A program made the position numbers and the translations under genes. Source: Marivivens donghaensis (GTDB lineage Bacteria; Pseudomonadota; Alphaproteobacteria; Rhodobacterales; Rhodobacteraceae). Taken from it: 64,000 nt of DNA. This document shows, in pieces, positions 1 through 7,389 of the stretch. The first letter of the stretch is position 1, and every line of letters begins with the position of its first letter. The notes under the pieces were generated by a model. The model worked only from the letters and a program-made list of their open reading frames with translations. It was not told where the DNA came from and did not search any database. Where the stretch lies: assembly GCF_011806565.1 (NCBI RefSeq), contig NZ_JAATOP010000004.1, positions 186,001 through 250,000 on the forward strand. Reading direction: 5' to 3'.

Positions 1-830
1 ACAATTCGGTCGAGGTCATCGCGCGTGGCGGCGGCATCGCCAACCCAATGGTCGTTCAGGGCGGCAAGGCGGAAATCGCCCTCTCCAACGTGGCGTCTGC
101 TGTCTGGGCCAGCGAAGGCAACGAAGGCGTTTATGAGGGCATGAGCGCTCCTGACATCCGCGCCCTCGTCGGCGGGCTGAACGACGTCTACGTCGGCGCC
201 ATGGCGCGCAAGGCCTTCACCGATCAGCTGGGCACCACCGACTTGGCCGAGATCATGGCCTCGGGCGAGCCCGTTCGCGTACTGATGAAGCCTGTAGGCT
301 CTTCGGCCGTGCCGGTCGCGCAGATGATCTTCGAGGGGCTCGGTACTTCGGTGGATCAGATCAAAGCCAATGGCGGTGATATCATCCAGGTCGACACCGG
401 CCAGATCGCGGACCAGATGCGCAACGGCAATGCCGACATCTACATCGATACGATGATCAAGGGTCACCCGACGATCACCGAGGTCGCTCTGACCGCCGAT
501 GTTGTCTTCCTCGACGTGCCCGCCCCGGCCATGGAAGTGCTGGAACAGAATGGCCTGACCCCCGGTAGCTATGGTCCCGAATGGTACAAGGGCCAGTCTG
601 AGGCCACTGCCGGTGCGAATTTGGGCACGGTCCTGATCGCGAGCGCTTCGATGGACGAAGAAGCCGCCTATCAGATCACCAAAGCCATCATCGAAAACGC
701 CGAACAGCTCAAGGCCTCGCATGGCGCCTGGTCGGGCTTTGACCCGAAGACGGCCATGCTACCCGAAAACGTCGGGATCGAACTGCATCCCGGTGCGCTG
801 CGCTACTACCGTGAAGCAGGCCTTATGTAA
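1..830 (+). CDS. TAXI-family TRAP transporter solute-binding protein (5' partial)
   Basis: The reading frame is open from the window edge (first full codon at base 3), so the N-terminus and signal peptide lie outside. The visible part resembles the C-terminal three quarters of TAXI-family periplasmic binding proteins, with the segment around bases 30-110 (GGGIANPMVVQGGKAEIALS) typical of the ligand-binding fold. It should capture a small organic acid in the periplasm and deliver it to the fused permease encoded 73 bases downstream. The ligand cannot be read from sequence. The neighbouring oligogalacturonate-lyase-like gene hints at a sugar-acid-type substrate, which is inference only. The ATG at 48 is internal, not the start. 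Confidence 0.9.
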   Translation, partial: NSVEVIARGGGIANPMVVQGGKAEIALSNVASAVWASEGNEGVYEGMSAPDIRALVGGLNDVYVGAMARKAFTDQLGTTDLAEIMASGEPVRVLMKPVGSSAVPVAQMIFEGLGTSVDQIKANGGDIIQVDTGQIADQMRNGNADIYIDTMIKGHPTITEVALTADVVFLDVPAPAMEVLEQNGLTPGSYGPEWYKGQSEATAGANLGTVLIASASMDEEAAYQITKAIIENAEQLKASHGAWSGFDPKTAMLPENVGIELHPGALRYYREAGLM

Positions 831-834
831 GGCC

Positions 835-873
835 AAAAGGGCATGGCCGGCACTCTCCGGCCATGCCTTTTCC
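835..873 (+). terminator. Hairpin between binding protein and permease genes
   Basis: An 11-bp perfect stem (840-850 with 857-867, six-base loop) is followed by TTTT at 868-871, which can also pair with AAAA at 835-838. It resembles an intrinsic terminator or processing stop that would leave the upstream binding-protein mRNA more abundant than the permease mRNA, a common arrangement in binding-protein-dependent transporters. Confidence 0.65.
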
Positions 874-903
874 AATAACGCGAAGTGTTGACTGGAGGAG
901 AAC

Positions 904-2799
904 ATGAGCGCCTTGCTGACCCAGAGTCCCGCCCGGACCGTCGCCTTCGCGATAGGTATTATCCTGATCGCGTTCCAGGTCTGGCTGCTATTCGAACCGC
1001 AGCAACCCTTATTTGAACGCCCCGTCCACCTGGCCGCCACGCTGGTGCTGCTGTTTCTTTACAAACCGCTGAAGTCCAAGGCGCTGCCCCGCGCCCTGCG
1101 CATTGCCATCGACGGGCTGCTGATCTTGGGCGCCGTTGCGGTGCTGGGATACTACATCACTGGGTTCGAGCGTCTGACCACACGTATGGAGAACGTCTCG
1201 CCGGTCTTCGGTACCGACATCTTCTTCGGTGCGCTGCTGGTGTTTCTGCTGCTCGAAGGGTCGCGCCGCGCGGTCGGTATGATCCTCGTCTGGGTGCTGC
1301 TGGCATTCATCGCATATGCCTTCTGGGGCAACGCGCTGCCCGGATGGCTGAACTTCCGCGGGTTCGGGATCGAAGCCGCAACCGAAATTACCACGATGAC
1401 CACCGCTGGCGTATTGGGCATCACCACCTCGACCTCGGTCAGCTTCGTCTTTTATTTCATCCTCTTCGGGGCCTTCTATTCAGCGGTCGGCGGCGGTCAA
1501 CTGTTCATCGACCTCGCCATCCGCGCCGCTGGCCGCGCCACTGGCGGAACCGCTAAGGCTGCGATCATCGGGTCCTCGCTGATGGGGTCGATCTCGGGCT
1601 CGGCCGTGGCCAATGTTGTCTCCACTGGAGTCTTCACGATCCCGCTGATGAAACGCACTGGCCTGACGCCACATCGCGCCGCGGGTATTGAAGCCATCGC
1701 CTCGACCGGGGGGCAACTGATGCCGCCTATCATGGGTGTAGCAGCCTTTGTCATGGCCGAACTGCTTGGCATGCCTTATGCGCAAATCGCCTTGGCCGGC
1801 CTGATCCCGGCGCTGGCCTTCTACTTGGCGCTGATCCTAGTAGTCGACCTGTCGGCCCGGCGTGAAGGTGTGCGGGCGCTGAGCGCCGCCGAAGTCTCCG
1901 AGACCGAAGCCATCGGTCCCCGTCTGCACCTTATCATCCCGCCGATCTTGCTGATCGGTTTACTGGTAAACGGCTTCTCGGCCTCCTATTCCGCTGTGAT
2001 CGCCGCCGCGTCGTGCCTGGTGGTCCCCTTCCTGCGACCGACCACGCGGATCGGTGTCAAAGAGGTGACCGAAGCCATGCGCGACGCTCCCAAGCAGGCC
2101 GCAGAAGTGGCGGTGCCGATTGCCTCGATCGGGTTGATCATCGCGGTCGCGGTGCAGTCGAACTTGGCGTTGAAGTTCGCGGGATCGCTGCTGTCTCTGT
2201 CCGAGGGGTCGATATACCTGTCGCTGATGCTGGCCATGGTAGGCTGTATCGTGATGGGCATGGGCCTACCAACGGTCGCCGCCTATATCATCGGTGCAGT
2301 ACTATTCGTGCCGGCAATCCAGGAACTCGGTATCGAGCCACTGGCCGCGCACTTCTTCATCTTCTACTACTGCGTGCTGTCGATGGTGACGCCGCCCGTG
2401 GCGCTGGCATCGTTTGCGGCTGCAGCGGTTGGGCAGGCTTCGACCGTCAAGACCAGCCTCTCCGCCTTTGGCTTATCGCTAGTGGCCTTTTTCGTGCCCT
2501 TCGCTTTTGTCTTTGACCCAGGCGTTCTGGCACAGGGCAGCGCGGCGCATATCGTGTTCAGCGCACTTTCGCTCCTGGCTTCAACCGCGCTCTGGGCCGT
2601 GGCCTTTGGCGGATGGGCGGGCAAGCCGCTTGGCTGGCCGATGCGATGCCTGATCGGGGCCACAGGTCTTGTCGCTGTGATCGCGCCCTCTGGCTCGCCG
2701 CTCTGGCTGACGGCGCTGGTCGCGGGCTGGGCTCTTACTATCGCCTACGCAGTGCTGTCGCGCCGTAGCCCGCAACGCCTCACCACCCCGGCGGAGTAA
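904..2799 (+). CDS. TRAP transporter fused 4TM/12TM permease, TAXI type
   Basis: A 631-residue integral membrane protein with many hydrophobic segments. The N-terminal third corresponds to the small (DctQ-like) subunit and the rest to the large DctM-like subunit, as in fused permeases that pair with TAXI binding proteins. DctM-like segments are visible around residues 215-290 (GSSLMGSISGSAVANVVSTG and then ASTGGQLMPPIMGVAAF) and near residues 450-510 (MGMGLPTVAAYI, MVTPPVALASFAA). It would use an ion gradient to import the ligand carried by the upstream protein. GGAGGAG at 894-900 precedes the ATG. Confidence 0.93.
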   Translation: MSALLTQSPARTVAFAIGIILIAFQVWLLFEPQQPLFERPVHLAATLVLLFLYKPLKSKALPRALRIAIDGLLILGAVAVLGYYITGFERLTTRMENVSPVFGTDIFFGALLVFLLLEGSRRAVGMILVWVLLAFIAYAFWGNALPGWLNFRGFGIEAATEITTMTTAGVLGITTSTSVSFVFYFILFGAFYSAVGGGQLFIDLAIRAAGRATGGTAKAAIIGSSLMGSISGSAVANVVSTGVFTIPLMKRTGLTPHRAAGIEAIASTGGQLMPPIMGVAAFVMAELLGMPYAQIALAGLIPALAFYLALILVVDLSARREGVRALSAAEVSETEAIGPRLHLIIPPILLIGLLVNGFSASYSAVIAAASCLVVPFLRPTTRIGVKEVTEAMRDAPKQAAEVAVPIASIGLIIAVAVQSNLALKFAGSLLSLSEGSIYLSLMLAMVGCIVMGMGLPTVAAYIIGAVLFVPAIQELGIEPLAAHFFIFYYCVLSMVTPPVALASFAAAAVGQASTVKTSLSAFGLSLVAFFVPFAFVFDPGVLAQGSAAHIVFSALSLLASTALWAVAFGGWAGKPLGWPMRCLIGATGLVAVIAPSGSPLWLTALVAGWALTIAYAVLSRRSPQRLTTPAE

Positions 2800-2801
2800 T
2801 T

Positions 2802-3875
2802 GTGACCAATATTGCCATCAGACCCGAAAGCCGGATCATCCACCAAAATGCCGAGGCCACCCTTCGGCAGGTCACGGACCATCCCTCGATACACCACCAT
2901 CCGTTTTTCTTCGTGGACGCCTGGGATGCGGCGATGTCCTTCTTGCTTCTGATCTCGCACCGCACTGGCAAGCCTCAGATCTACATTGAGCGGGAACCAG
3001 GGGGCGAGCTGACCCAGTTGACGGACGAGCCCGCGCTGGCCGAATGGTCAGTGATCCCCTCCAAGGATGGTCGTTGGATCTACTACGTCGCCGGGCAAGA
3101 AGGGAAACGCGTCTCGCCCCGAGACGGAACGGTCGAGAGCCTTGCGTGCTTTGACAGCACTGAAATGCGCGAAGCCGGCATGGTTGGCGCGGCCATGGGC
3201 ACCACTGCGTTGTCGGCCAGCGGCCGGTATTGGGCGGTGCCTGTCAAGACGGGCGCGGTCAGCCGGTTCTGGATGATCGACACCGAAGCTCAGTCCGCCG
3301 ATGTTTTCCTCGAGGCCCCGACGATCGGGCATCCGCAGTTCTGTCCCGACGATGAAGACCTGCTCCTTTATGCCGGACCGATGACGGACCGGGTCTGGGT
3401 TACGGACCGAGCGGGCAACAACCGGCGCATCTATCAGCGCGAGCACGCCATGCAGTGGGTCACTCACGAGGTTTGGCGCCCGGGACACCGAACGGTTCTC
3501 TTCGTGGACTGGCCCAATGGGATGGGCGAGATCGACCCGGAAACCGGCCTCGTGACTGGGATCACCGATTTCCCAGTCTGGCACGGCGCTCCAGACGCGA
3601 CGGGCTCCCAATTGGTCTGCGACACCAACTTTCCTGATCGCGGGTTGCATTTGCTAGACCTCTCTGGCGCAGAAGCACCACGCTTCCTGACCGAGCCCAA
3701 GGCGACTTCGCAGGGCGCCCACTGGGCGCATCCCTTCCCTTACAACAGCGGACCGGTAAAAGTGTACGCACCGCAGCATACCCACCCGCATCCCCGCTTC
3801 TCGCCAAACGGAAAGCATGTCGTCTACACGTCCGATGCCAGCGGTCATCCTCAAGTTTTTGTGCTGACGCTTTAG
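2802..3875 (+). CDS. Oligogalacturonate-lyase-like beta-propeller protein
   Basis: A 357-residue protein with TolB/PD40-type propeller repeats (for example FSPNGKHVVYTSDASGHPQV at the C-terminus), starting at GTG two bases after the permease stop. It resembles oligogalacturonate lyase (Pectate_lyase22 family), a cytoplasmic Mn-dependent beta-eliminating enzyme. From memory of that family, the metal site is a His plus a Gln-x-x-His-x-His set, with a separate catalytic His. Matching residues are visible here: Gln325/His328/His330 (PQHTHPHP), His261 (WHGAPD) and His222 (THEVW). No signal peptide is seen, consistent with cytoplasmic action on an imported sugar acid. The final G of the TAG stop belongs to the inserted IS element. 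The family call is good; the exact substrate is uncertain. Confidence 0.75.
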   Translation: MTNIAIRPESRIIHQNAEATLRQVTDHPSIHHHPFFFVDAWDAAMSFLLLISHRTGKPQIYIEREPGGELTQLTDEPALAEWSVIPSKDGRWIYYVAGQEGKRVSPRDGTVESLACFDSTEMREAGMVGAAMGTTALSASGRYWAVPVKTGAVSRFWMIDTEAQSADVFLEAPTIGHPQFCPDDEDLLLYAGPMTDRVWVTDRAGNNRRIYQREHAMQWVTHEVWRPGHRTVLFVDWPNGMGEIDPETGLVTGITDFPVWHGAPDATGSQLVCDTNFPDRGLHLLDLSGAEAPRFLTEPKATSQGAHWAHPFPYNSGPVKVYAPQHTHPHPRFSPNGKHVVYTSDASGHPQVFVLTL

Positions 3876-3884
3876 GGTCAGGAT

Positions 3885-4319
3885 TCATAGCCAATAGATG
3901 ACGAGAACCGCGAGAGCGATGGCTGAGAGGAAGACCTTTGGGCAGCGGTCATAACGGGTGGCAACGCGCCTCCAGTCCTTGAGCCTGCCGAACATGATCT
4001 CAATGCGGTTGCGCCGTTTGTATCTCCGTTTGTCATACTGGACCGGCGTCTTGCGTTGTTTCCGGCCGGGGATGCAGGCGCGTATGCCCTTGTCCTGCAA
4101 CGCTTCTCGAAACCAGTCGGCATCGTAGCCGCGATCACCGAGCAGCCATTTGACGTTTGGTAGGCGACTGAGCAGAGCCCGTGCGCCGATGTAATCACTG
4201 ACCTGTCCGGCGGTGACGAACAGGTCGATCGGTCGTCCCTGGCTGTCACAGATGGCGTGCAACTTGGTGTTCATGCCGCCTTTGGTTCGACCGATCAGGC
4301 GACCACGCCCCCCTTTTTT
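3885..4319 (-). CDS. IS5-family transposase, second frame (orfB)
   Basis: The catalytic half of the transposase. A separate ATG exists at 4274, but the frame is open back to the slippery site at 4313-4319, so it is normally expected as the 3' part of an orfAB fusion. Two of the three DDE residues are visible here: the Asp of LLGDRGYDADWFREAL and the Glu of RRNRIEIMFGRLKDWRRVA. The protein ends in the hydrophobic tail common in this family. Confidence 0.85.
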   Translation of the reverse strand, partial: KKGGRGRLIGRTKGGMNTKLHAICDSQGRPIDLFVTAGQVSDYIGARALLSRLPNVKWLLGDRGYDADWFREALQDKGIRACIPGRKQRKTPVQYDKRRYKRRNRIEIMFGRLKDWRRVATRYDRCPKVFLSAIALAVLVIYWL

Positions 4320-4642
4320 GCGGCCATGCTGGTCGCCGTTCGGTGGGCCTTGAGGTATGTCGCATCGATCATCACGGTCGTCTTCTCACCGTGTTCCGCC
4401 GCCAGTCCGGCCATCATCCGCGCGAAGATGCCCTTTTCGCTCCAACGCTTCCAGCGGCTGTAAAGTGTTTTGTGAGGATCATATGCAGCAGGAGCGTCAC
4501 GCCAACGCAAGCCATGGCGATTGATGAAGATAATCCCGCTCAGCACCCGCTTGTCATCAACCCGGGGCTTCCCGTGTGACTTGGAAAAGAAGGGAGCCAG
4601 ACGTGCCATCTGCGCGTCGGTCAGCCAGAAGAGATCGCTCAT
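4295..4642 (-). CDS. IS5-family transposase, first frame (orfA)
   Basis: A 115-residue N-terminal half with the DUF4096-type helix-turn-helix region (MSDLFWLTDAQMARLAPFF at the start, then INRHGLRWRDAPAAY). The first catalytic Asp is in VMIDATYLKAHRTA. The start at 4642 has a GGAG ribosome site; the longer frame from 4693 would begin almost at the IS end. Near its 3' end the minus strand reads A-AAA-AAG at 4319-4313, the canonical heptamer for -1 frameshifting, which joins this frame to orfB. Confidence 0.88.
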   Translation of the reverse strand: MSDLFWLTDAQMARLAPFFSKSHGKPRVDDKRVLSGIIFINRHGLRWRDAPAAYDPHKTLYSRWKRWSEKGIFARMMAGLAAEHGEKTTVMIDATYLKAHRTATSMAAKKGGVVA

Positions 4643-4813
4643 GTCATCGCTCCGTTTTCGGAGGCGTGAATCGCGCAGCGCAACTGAAATCAATGCATCC
4701 TGACCCTAGTGAAATCTACTAATATCCTGTTGAAAAGATTTGTATTTATTCGGAAGTCTGAAAATGACCGAAAAACGCCGCTTGCGCACGCTCTTTCGTG
4801 GTCTGGCTTTGGC

Positions 4814-4835
4814 GTAGACTCTTTACAGAGTCTAC
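4814..4835. promoter_or_regulatory. Perfect inverted repeat upstream of the SPOR-protein gene
   Basis: GTAGACTCT and AGAGTCTAC form 9-bp perfect arms around TTAC, about 40 bases before the start at 4877. There is no following T-run, so an operator, or a hairpin in the 5' leader, is more likely than a terminator. No regulator can be named. Confidence 0.4.
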
Positions 4836-4876
4836 TCGCTCGTACATTGTTTCCATGAGATATTTTGGAGACGGGC

Positions 4877-6304
4877 ATGTTGAACTCGCGCTTCGTTGCG
4901 GCGGCGGTCATTTCGGTTCTATCGCAGGTCCTGCCTGCATCTGCACAAAGCAGCATCATGGCCGTTCCCGCCGAAATTCCGGCGGCGAGCTACTCCGGCA
5001 GCCAGTATGTCGATAGCAAGGGCTGCGTCTTCATCCGCGCGAACATGGCGGGCACTTATAGCTGGGTGCCGCGCCTGACCCGCGATCGCCAACAGCTTTG
5101 TGGTTTCCAGCCGACCGGCGGCGCAACGCGCTCGATCGAGGCGGCGAATGCGGCTGCGGCAGCGAGCGCCGAGGTTCTGACGCTTGACCTCGATACGCCA
5201 GCCGCGCCGCCCGCACCGGTCCAGGTTCAGGCACCCGCGCCAGTCCGGACGGCGTCGACCTCGGTCGGTGATCCGATCCGCACGGTTGCGTCGATGACCA
5301 CGCGTCCGGCTACTCCGCCCGTCGCAGTGTCGATCAATGTGCCGTCTGTGACCCCGCAGATCGTGGCTGCGCCCGAGCCGCAGCGCATGACCCTGTCAGA
5401 GATTTGCGAGGGCCGCACGGGTATCCAGCGGTCGTACCTCAACGCCGAAACCGGCCAGCCCGTGGACTGCGGCCCTGCGCCTGTGGTTGCGACCGTTGCG
5501 CCTGCGCCCGTGGCGAACGGCTGTGATACCTCGGCGCATATGAACTCGCGCTACGCCGTGCGCTGCGGTCCGCAGACCCAGCCGATCCGCGCAGGCGGTG
5601 CGACCGTTCCCGCCAGCAATCCCGTGCTCGAATTCAACCGTACGCCGCCGAGCGTTTCGACGGTCTCGGTAGCGCCGACCGTGGTGGCTCCTGTCGTGAC
5701 CGTGGCCCCGACCGTGACTGTCACCGCGCCCGTCGTGATCGCACCGACCCAAGCCGCGCCTTCGGCTTCGTCGTGCAGCGGCTTTGACGATGTGAGCTCG
5801 CGCTACATGGCAGGGGCGGTCCGTTGCGGTCCGCAGACCGTGTCGCCGTCGGGCGCCTCTTCGCTGGGCTACAAGACCTCCAGCCTTTTCGGCGCTGACA
5901 TTCCGGCATCCAACCCGACCTCTGGCACCTACCGCGTGGGCGACCATCCGGCGGGCTACGAGACAGCTTGGGATGACGGTCGTTTGAACCCGAACCGCGG
6001 CATTCCGGCAGCAACGGCGCAGGTCGTCATTTCGACCCGTACGGCTCCGGTCGCGTCAGCTGCCGCTGTTGCGACCTCGCACCGCTTTGTGCAGGTCGGC
6101 ACCTATGCGGTGTCAGCGAATGCACAGGCTGCGATGGCGCGCCTTCAGTCGATGGGCTATCCGGTGTCGAACGGAACGGTGCGTTCCAATGGTCAGAATA
6201 TGACCGTCGTCGCAGCAGGTCCGTTCAGCAACGCCGCCGCGCTGCGCGGTGCGCTTCAATCGGTTCGCGCGGCTGGCTACGCCGACGCGTTTACGCGCGG
6301 CTGA
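4877..6304 (+). CDS. Secreted SPOR-domain protein with repeated Cys-pair modules
   Basis: A 475-residue protein starting at the ATG preceded by GGAG at 4867-4870; a TTG four codons earlier is less likely. Residues 1-24 are a signal peptide ending ASAQ. The last 80 residues (from HRFVQVGTYAV) form a SPOR domain, which binds denuded peptidoglycan glycan strands, often at division sites. The middle is a Pro/Ala/Val-rich linker carrying four short modules each with two Cys (two of them ending RCGPQT), probably disulfide-bonded in the periplasm. A cell-envelope or division-associated role is inferred from SPOR. Confidence 0.8.
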   Translation: MLNSRFVAAAVISVLSQVLPASAQSSIMAVPAEIPAASYSGSQYVDSKGCVFIRANMAGTYSWVPRLTRDRQQLCGFQPTGGATRSIEAANAAAAASAEVLTLDLDTPAAPPAPVQVQAPAPVRTASTSVGDPIRTVASMTTRPATPPVAVSINVPSVTPQIVAAPEPQRMTLSEICEGRTGIQRSYLNAETGQPVDCGPAPVVATVAPAPVANGCDTSAHMNSRYAVRCGPQTQPIRAGGATVPASNPVLEFNRTPPSVSTVSVAPTVVAPVVTVAPTVTVTAPVVIAPTQAAPSASSCSGFDDVSSRYMAGAVRCGPQTVSPSGASSLGYKTSSLFGADIPASNPTSGTYRVGDHPAGYETAWDDGRLNPNRGIPAATAQVVISTRTAPVASAAAVATSHRFVQVGTYAVSANAQAAMARLQSMGYPVSNGTVRSNGQNMTVVAAGPFSNAAALRGALQSVRAAGYADAFTRG

Positions 6305-7324
6305 TTACCGACCACAGATATTCTGGAGCGCAACCCAGTCGCCATCCGACAGGATGAGCGGCGCTTGCGCGGCATTTACCGGATCGGCAGCGATCAAGTT
6401 GGCGGTCGTGTTGCCGGTCTCGTCCACTGCGTAAGCGTAGGGCTTGGTCGAGATCTGGGCATTTTCGAACGCCGCGAGCATCTGGTTCAGCGAGGGCTGG
6501 GGCAGGTCTTCGTTCGTCATCGACAGCGCGTATTCACGCAGCGCGTTGCTGTCGATCTCGCCCGTGGTGAGCAGGTGGAACGTCTCGAACAGGCCGATGT
6601 GGCTGAGCACTTCGGCCAGCGGGTCATTCTCTGCGCGGATGCGCTCCGCGGCGATCAGGTAGCCGGCGGCAACGGCGGGATCCTCGTGGTTTTCAACCAG
6701 CGAACGGTTCAGAACGGTGATGTTACCAGGCAGGGCGAGGACGGCAGGTACCTCTTCGGGCAGGATCACGACCTGCGCGTCGGAATTGTTCGGAAGGGCG
6801 CGTGACTTCAGGCGGTTCAGCGAAAGCAGGCCGCGCGGGTTGCGGCACGCAGTGCCAGAGACCCGCTGAAGATGGCCGAGGATCGTTGCGCCGATTTCCT
6901 CGCGCTTGGCCATTGGAACGGCCTCGACCGCTTGGTGGCGGAGCAGCGGAGGCACAGTGAACGCGCCCGCGACGATGGCCAGCAGAAGGATACCCCTGAT
7001 CCAGCCCTTACGGCGCGGAGCATTCGTCGGACGGCGGCGGGCGATGCTGTCGCGGACGGTCTCGATCGCCTCGACCATCGTTTCATCCTCGATCTCCAGC
7101 ACTTCAAAGGCATCGCTATCGGGCGAGTAGAGCGCAGGCATCTCGGTGCCGTTCAGGCGCATCGTGGCGGGCAGGGACCAGTGGGTGAGGGGCTGACCGC
7201 TGGTGTCGCGGATGATCAGCGACGCATCACCGAACGATACAACGACCTCGAATGGCGCGTCGTCCTTCGACGGGCGCCAGTATCCGGTGCTTTCAAGTCG
7301 TGCGTAGCGTGTAAGTGCGGTCAT
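6305..7324 (-). CDS. Single-pass membrane protein, possible inactive M48-peptidase-like domain
   Basis: A 339-residue protein starting at MTALTRYARL; the longer frame from 7369 lacks support. The first ~120 residues are soluble (FGDASLIIRDTSGQPLTHWSLPA). One transmembrane segment follows around residues 132-150 (GILLLAIVAGAFTVPPLL), then a C-terminal domain. The stretch VLALPGNITVLNRSLVE resembles the strand preceding the active site of M48 metallopeptidases, but no HExxH follows, so peptidase activity is doubtful. It converges on the SPOR gene with no gap between stop codons. No function can be assigned; the M48 comparison is tentative. Confidence 0.6.
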   Translation of the reverse strand: MTALTRYARLESTGYWRPSKDDAPFEVVVSFGDASLIIRDTSGQPLTHWSLPATMRLNGTEMPALYSPDSDAFEVLEIEDETMVEAIETVRDSIARRRPTNAPRRKGWIRGILLLAIVAGAFTVPPLLRHQAVEAVPMAKREEIGATILGHLQRVSGTACRNPRGLLSLNRLKSRALPNNSDAQVVILPEEVPAVLALPGNITVLNRSLVENHEDPAVAAGYLIAAERIRAENDPLAEVLSHIGLFETFHLLTTGEIDSNALREYALSMTNEDLPQPSLNQMLAAFENAQISTKPYAYAVDETGNTTANLIAADPVNAAQAPLILSDGDWVALQNICGR

Positions 7325-7389
7325 CTGCTTTGTTATTTTTGTCCCACCCCTTTGAAGTGCATCCAACAAGGGGGTGGGTCAAGGGCAGT

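Larger units (their letters stand above)
3875..4706 (-). mobile_element. IS5-family (IS427-group-like) insertion sequence, 832 bp
   Basis: Terminal inverted repeats GGGTCAGGATTCAT (from 3875) and GGGTCAGGATGCAT (read inward from 4706) differ at one base. A TA dinucleotide flanks each end (3873-3874 and 4707-4708), the duplication typical of the IS427 group. The two overlapping transposase frames run on the minus strand. Both ends, the slippery site and the catalytic residues are intact, so the copy looks complete and possibly active. Confidence 0.9.

Noticed and set aside
3885-4642. Transposase regarded as a frameshifted pseudogene
   Set aside because: The slippery heptamer, intact catalytic residues and clean inverted repeats fit programmed frameshifting.
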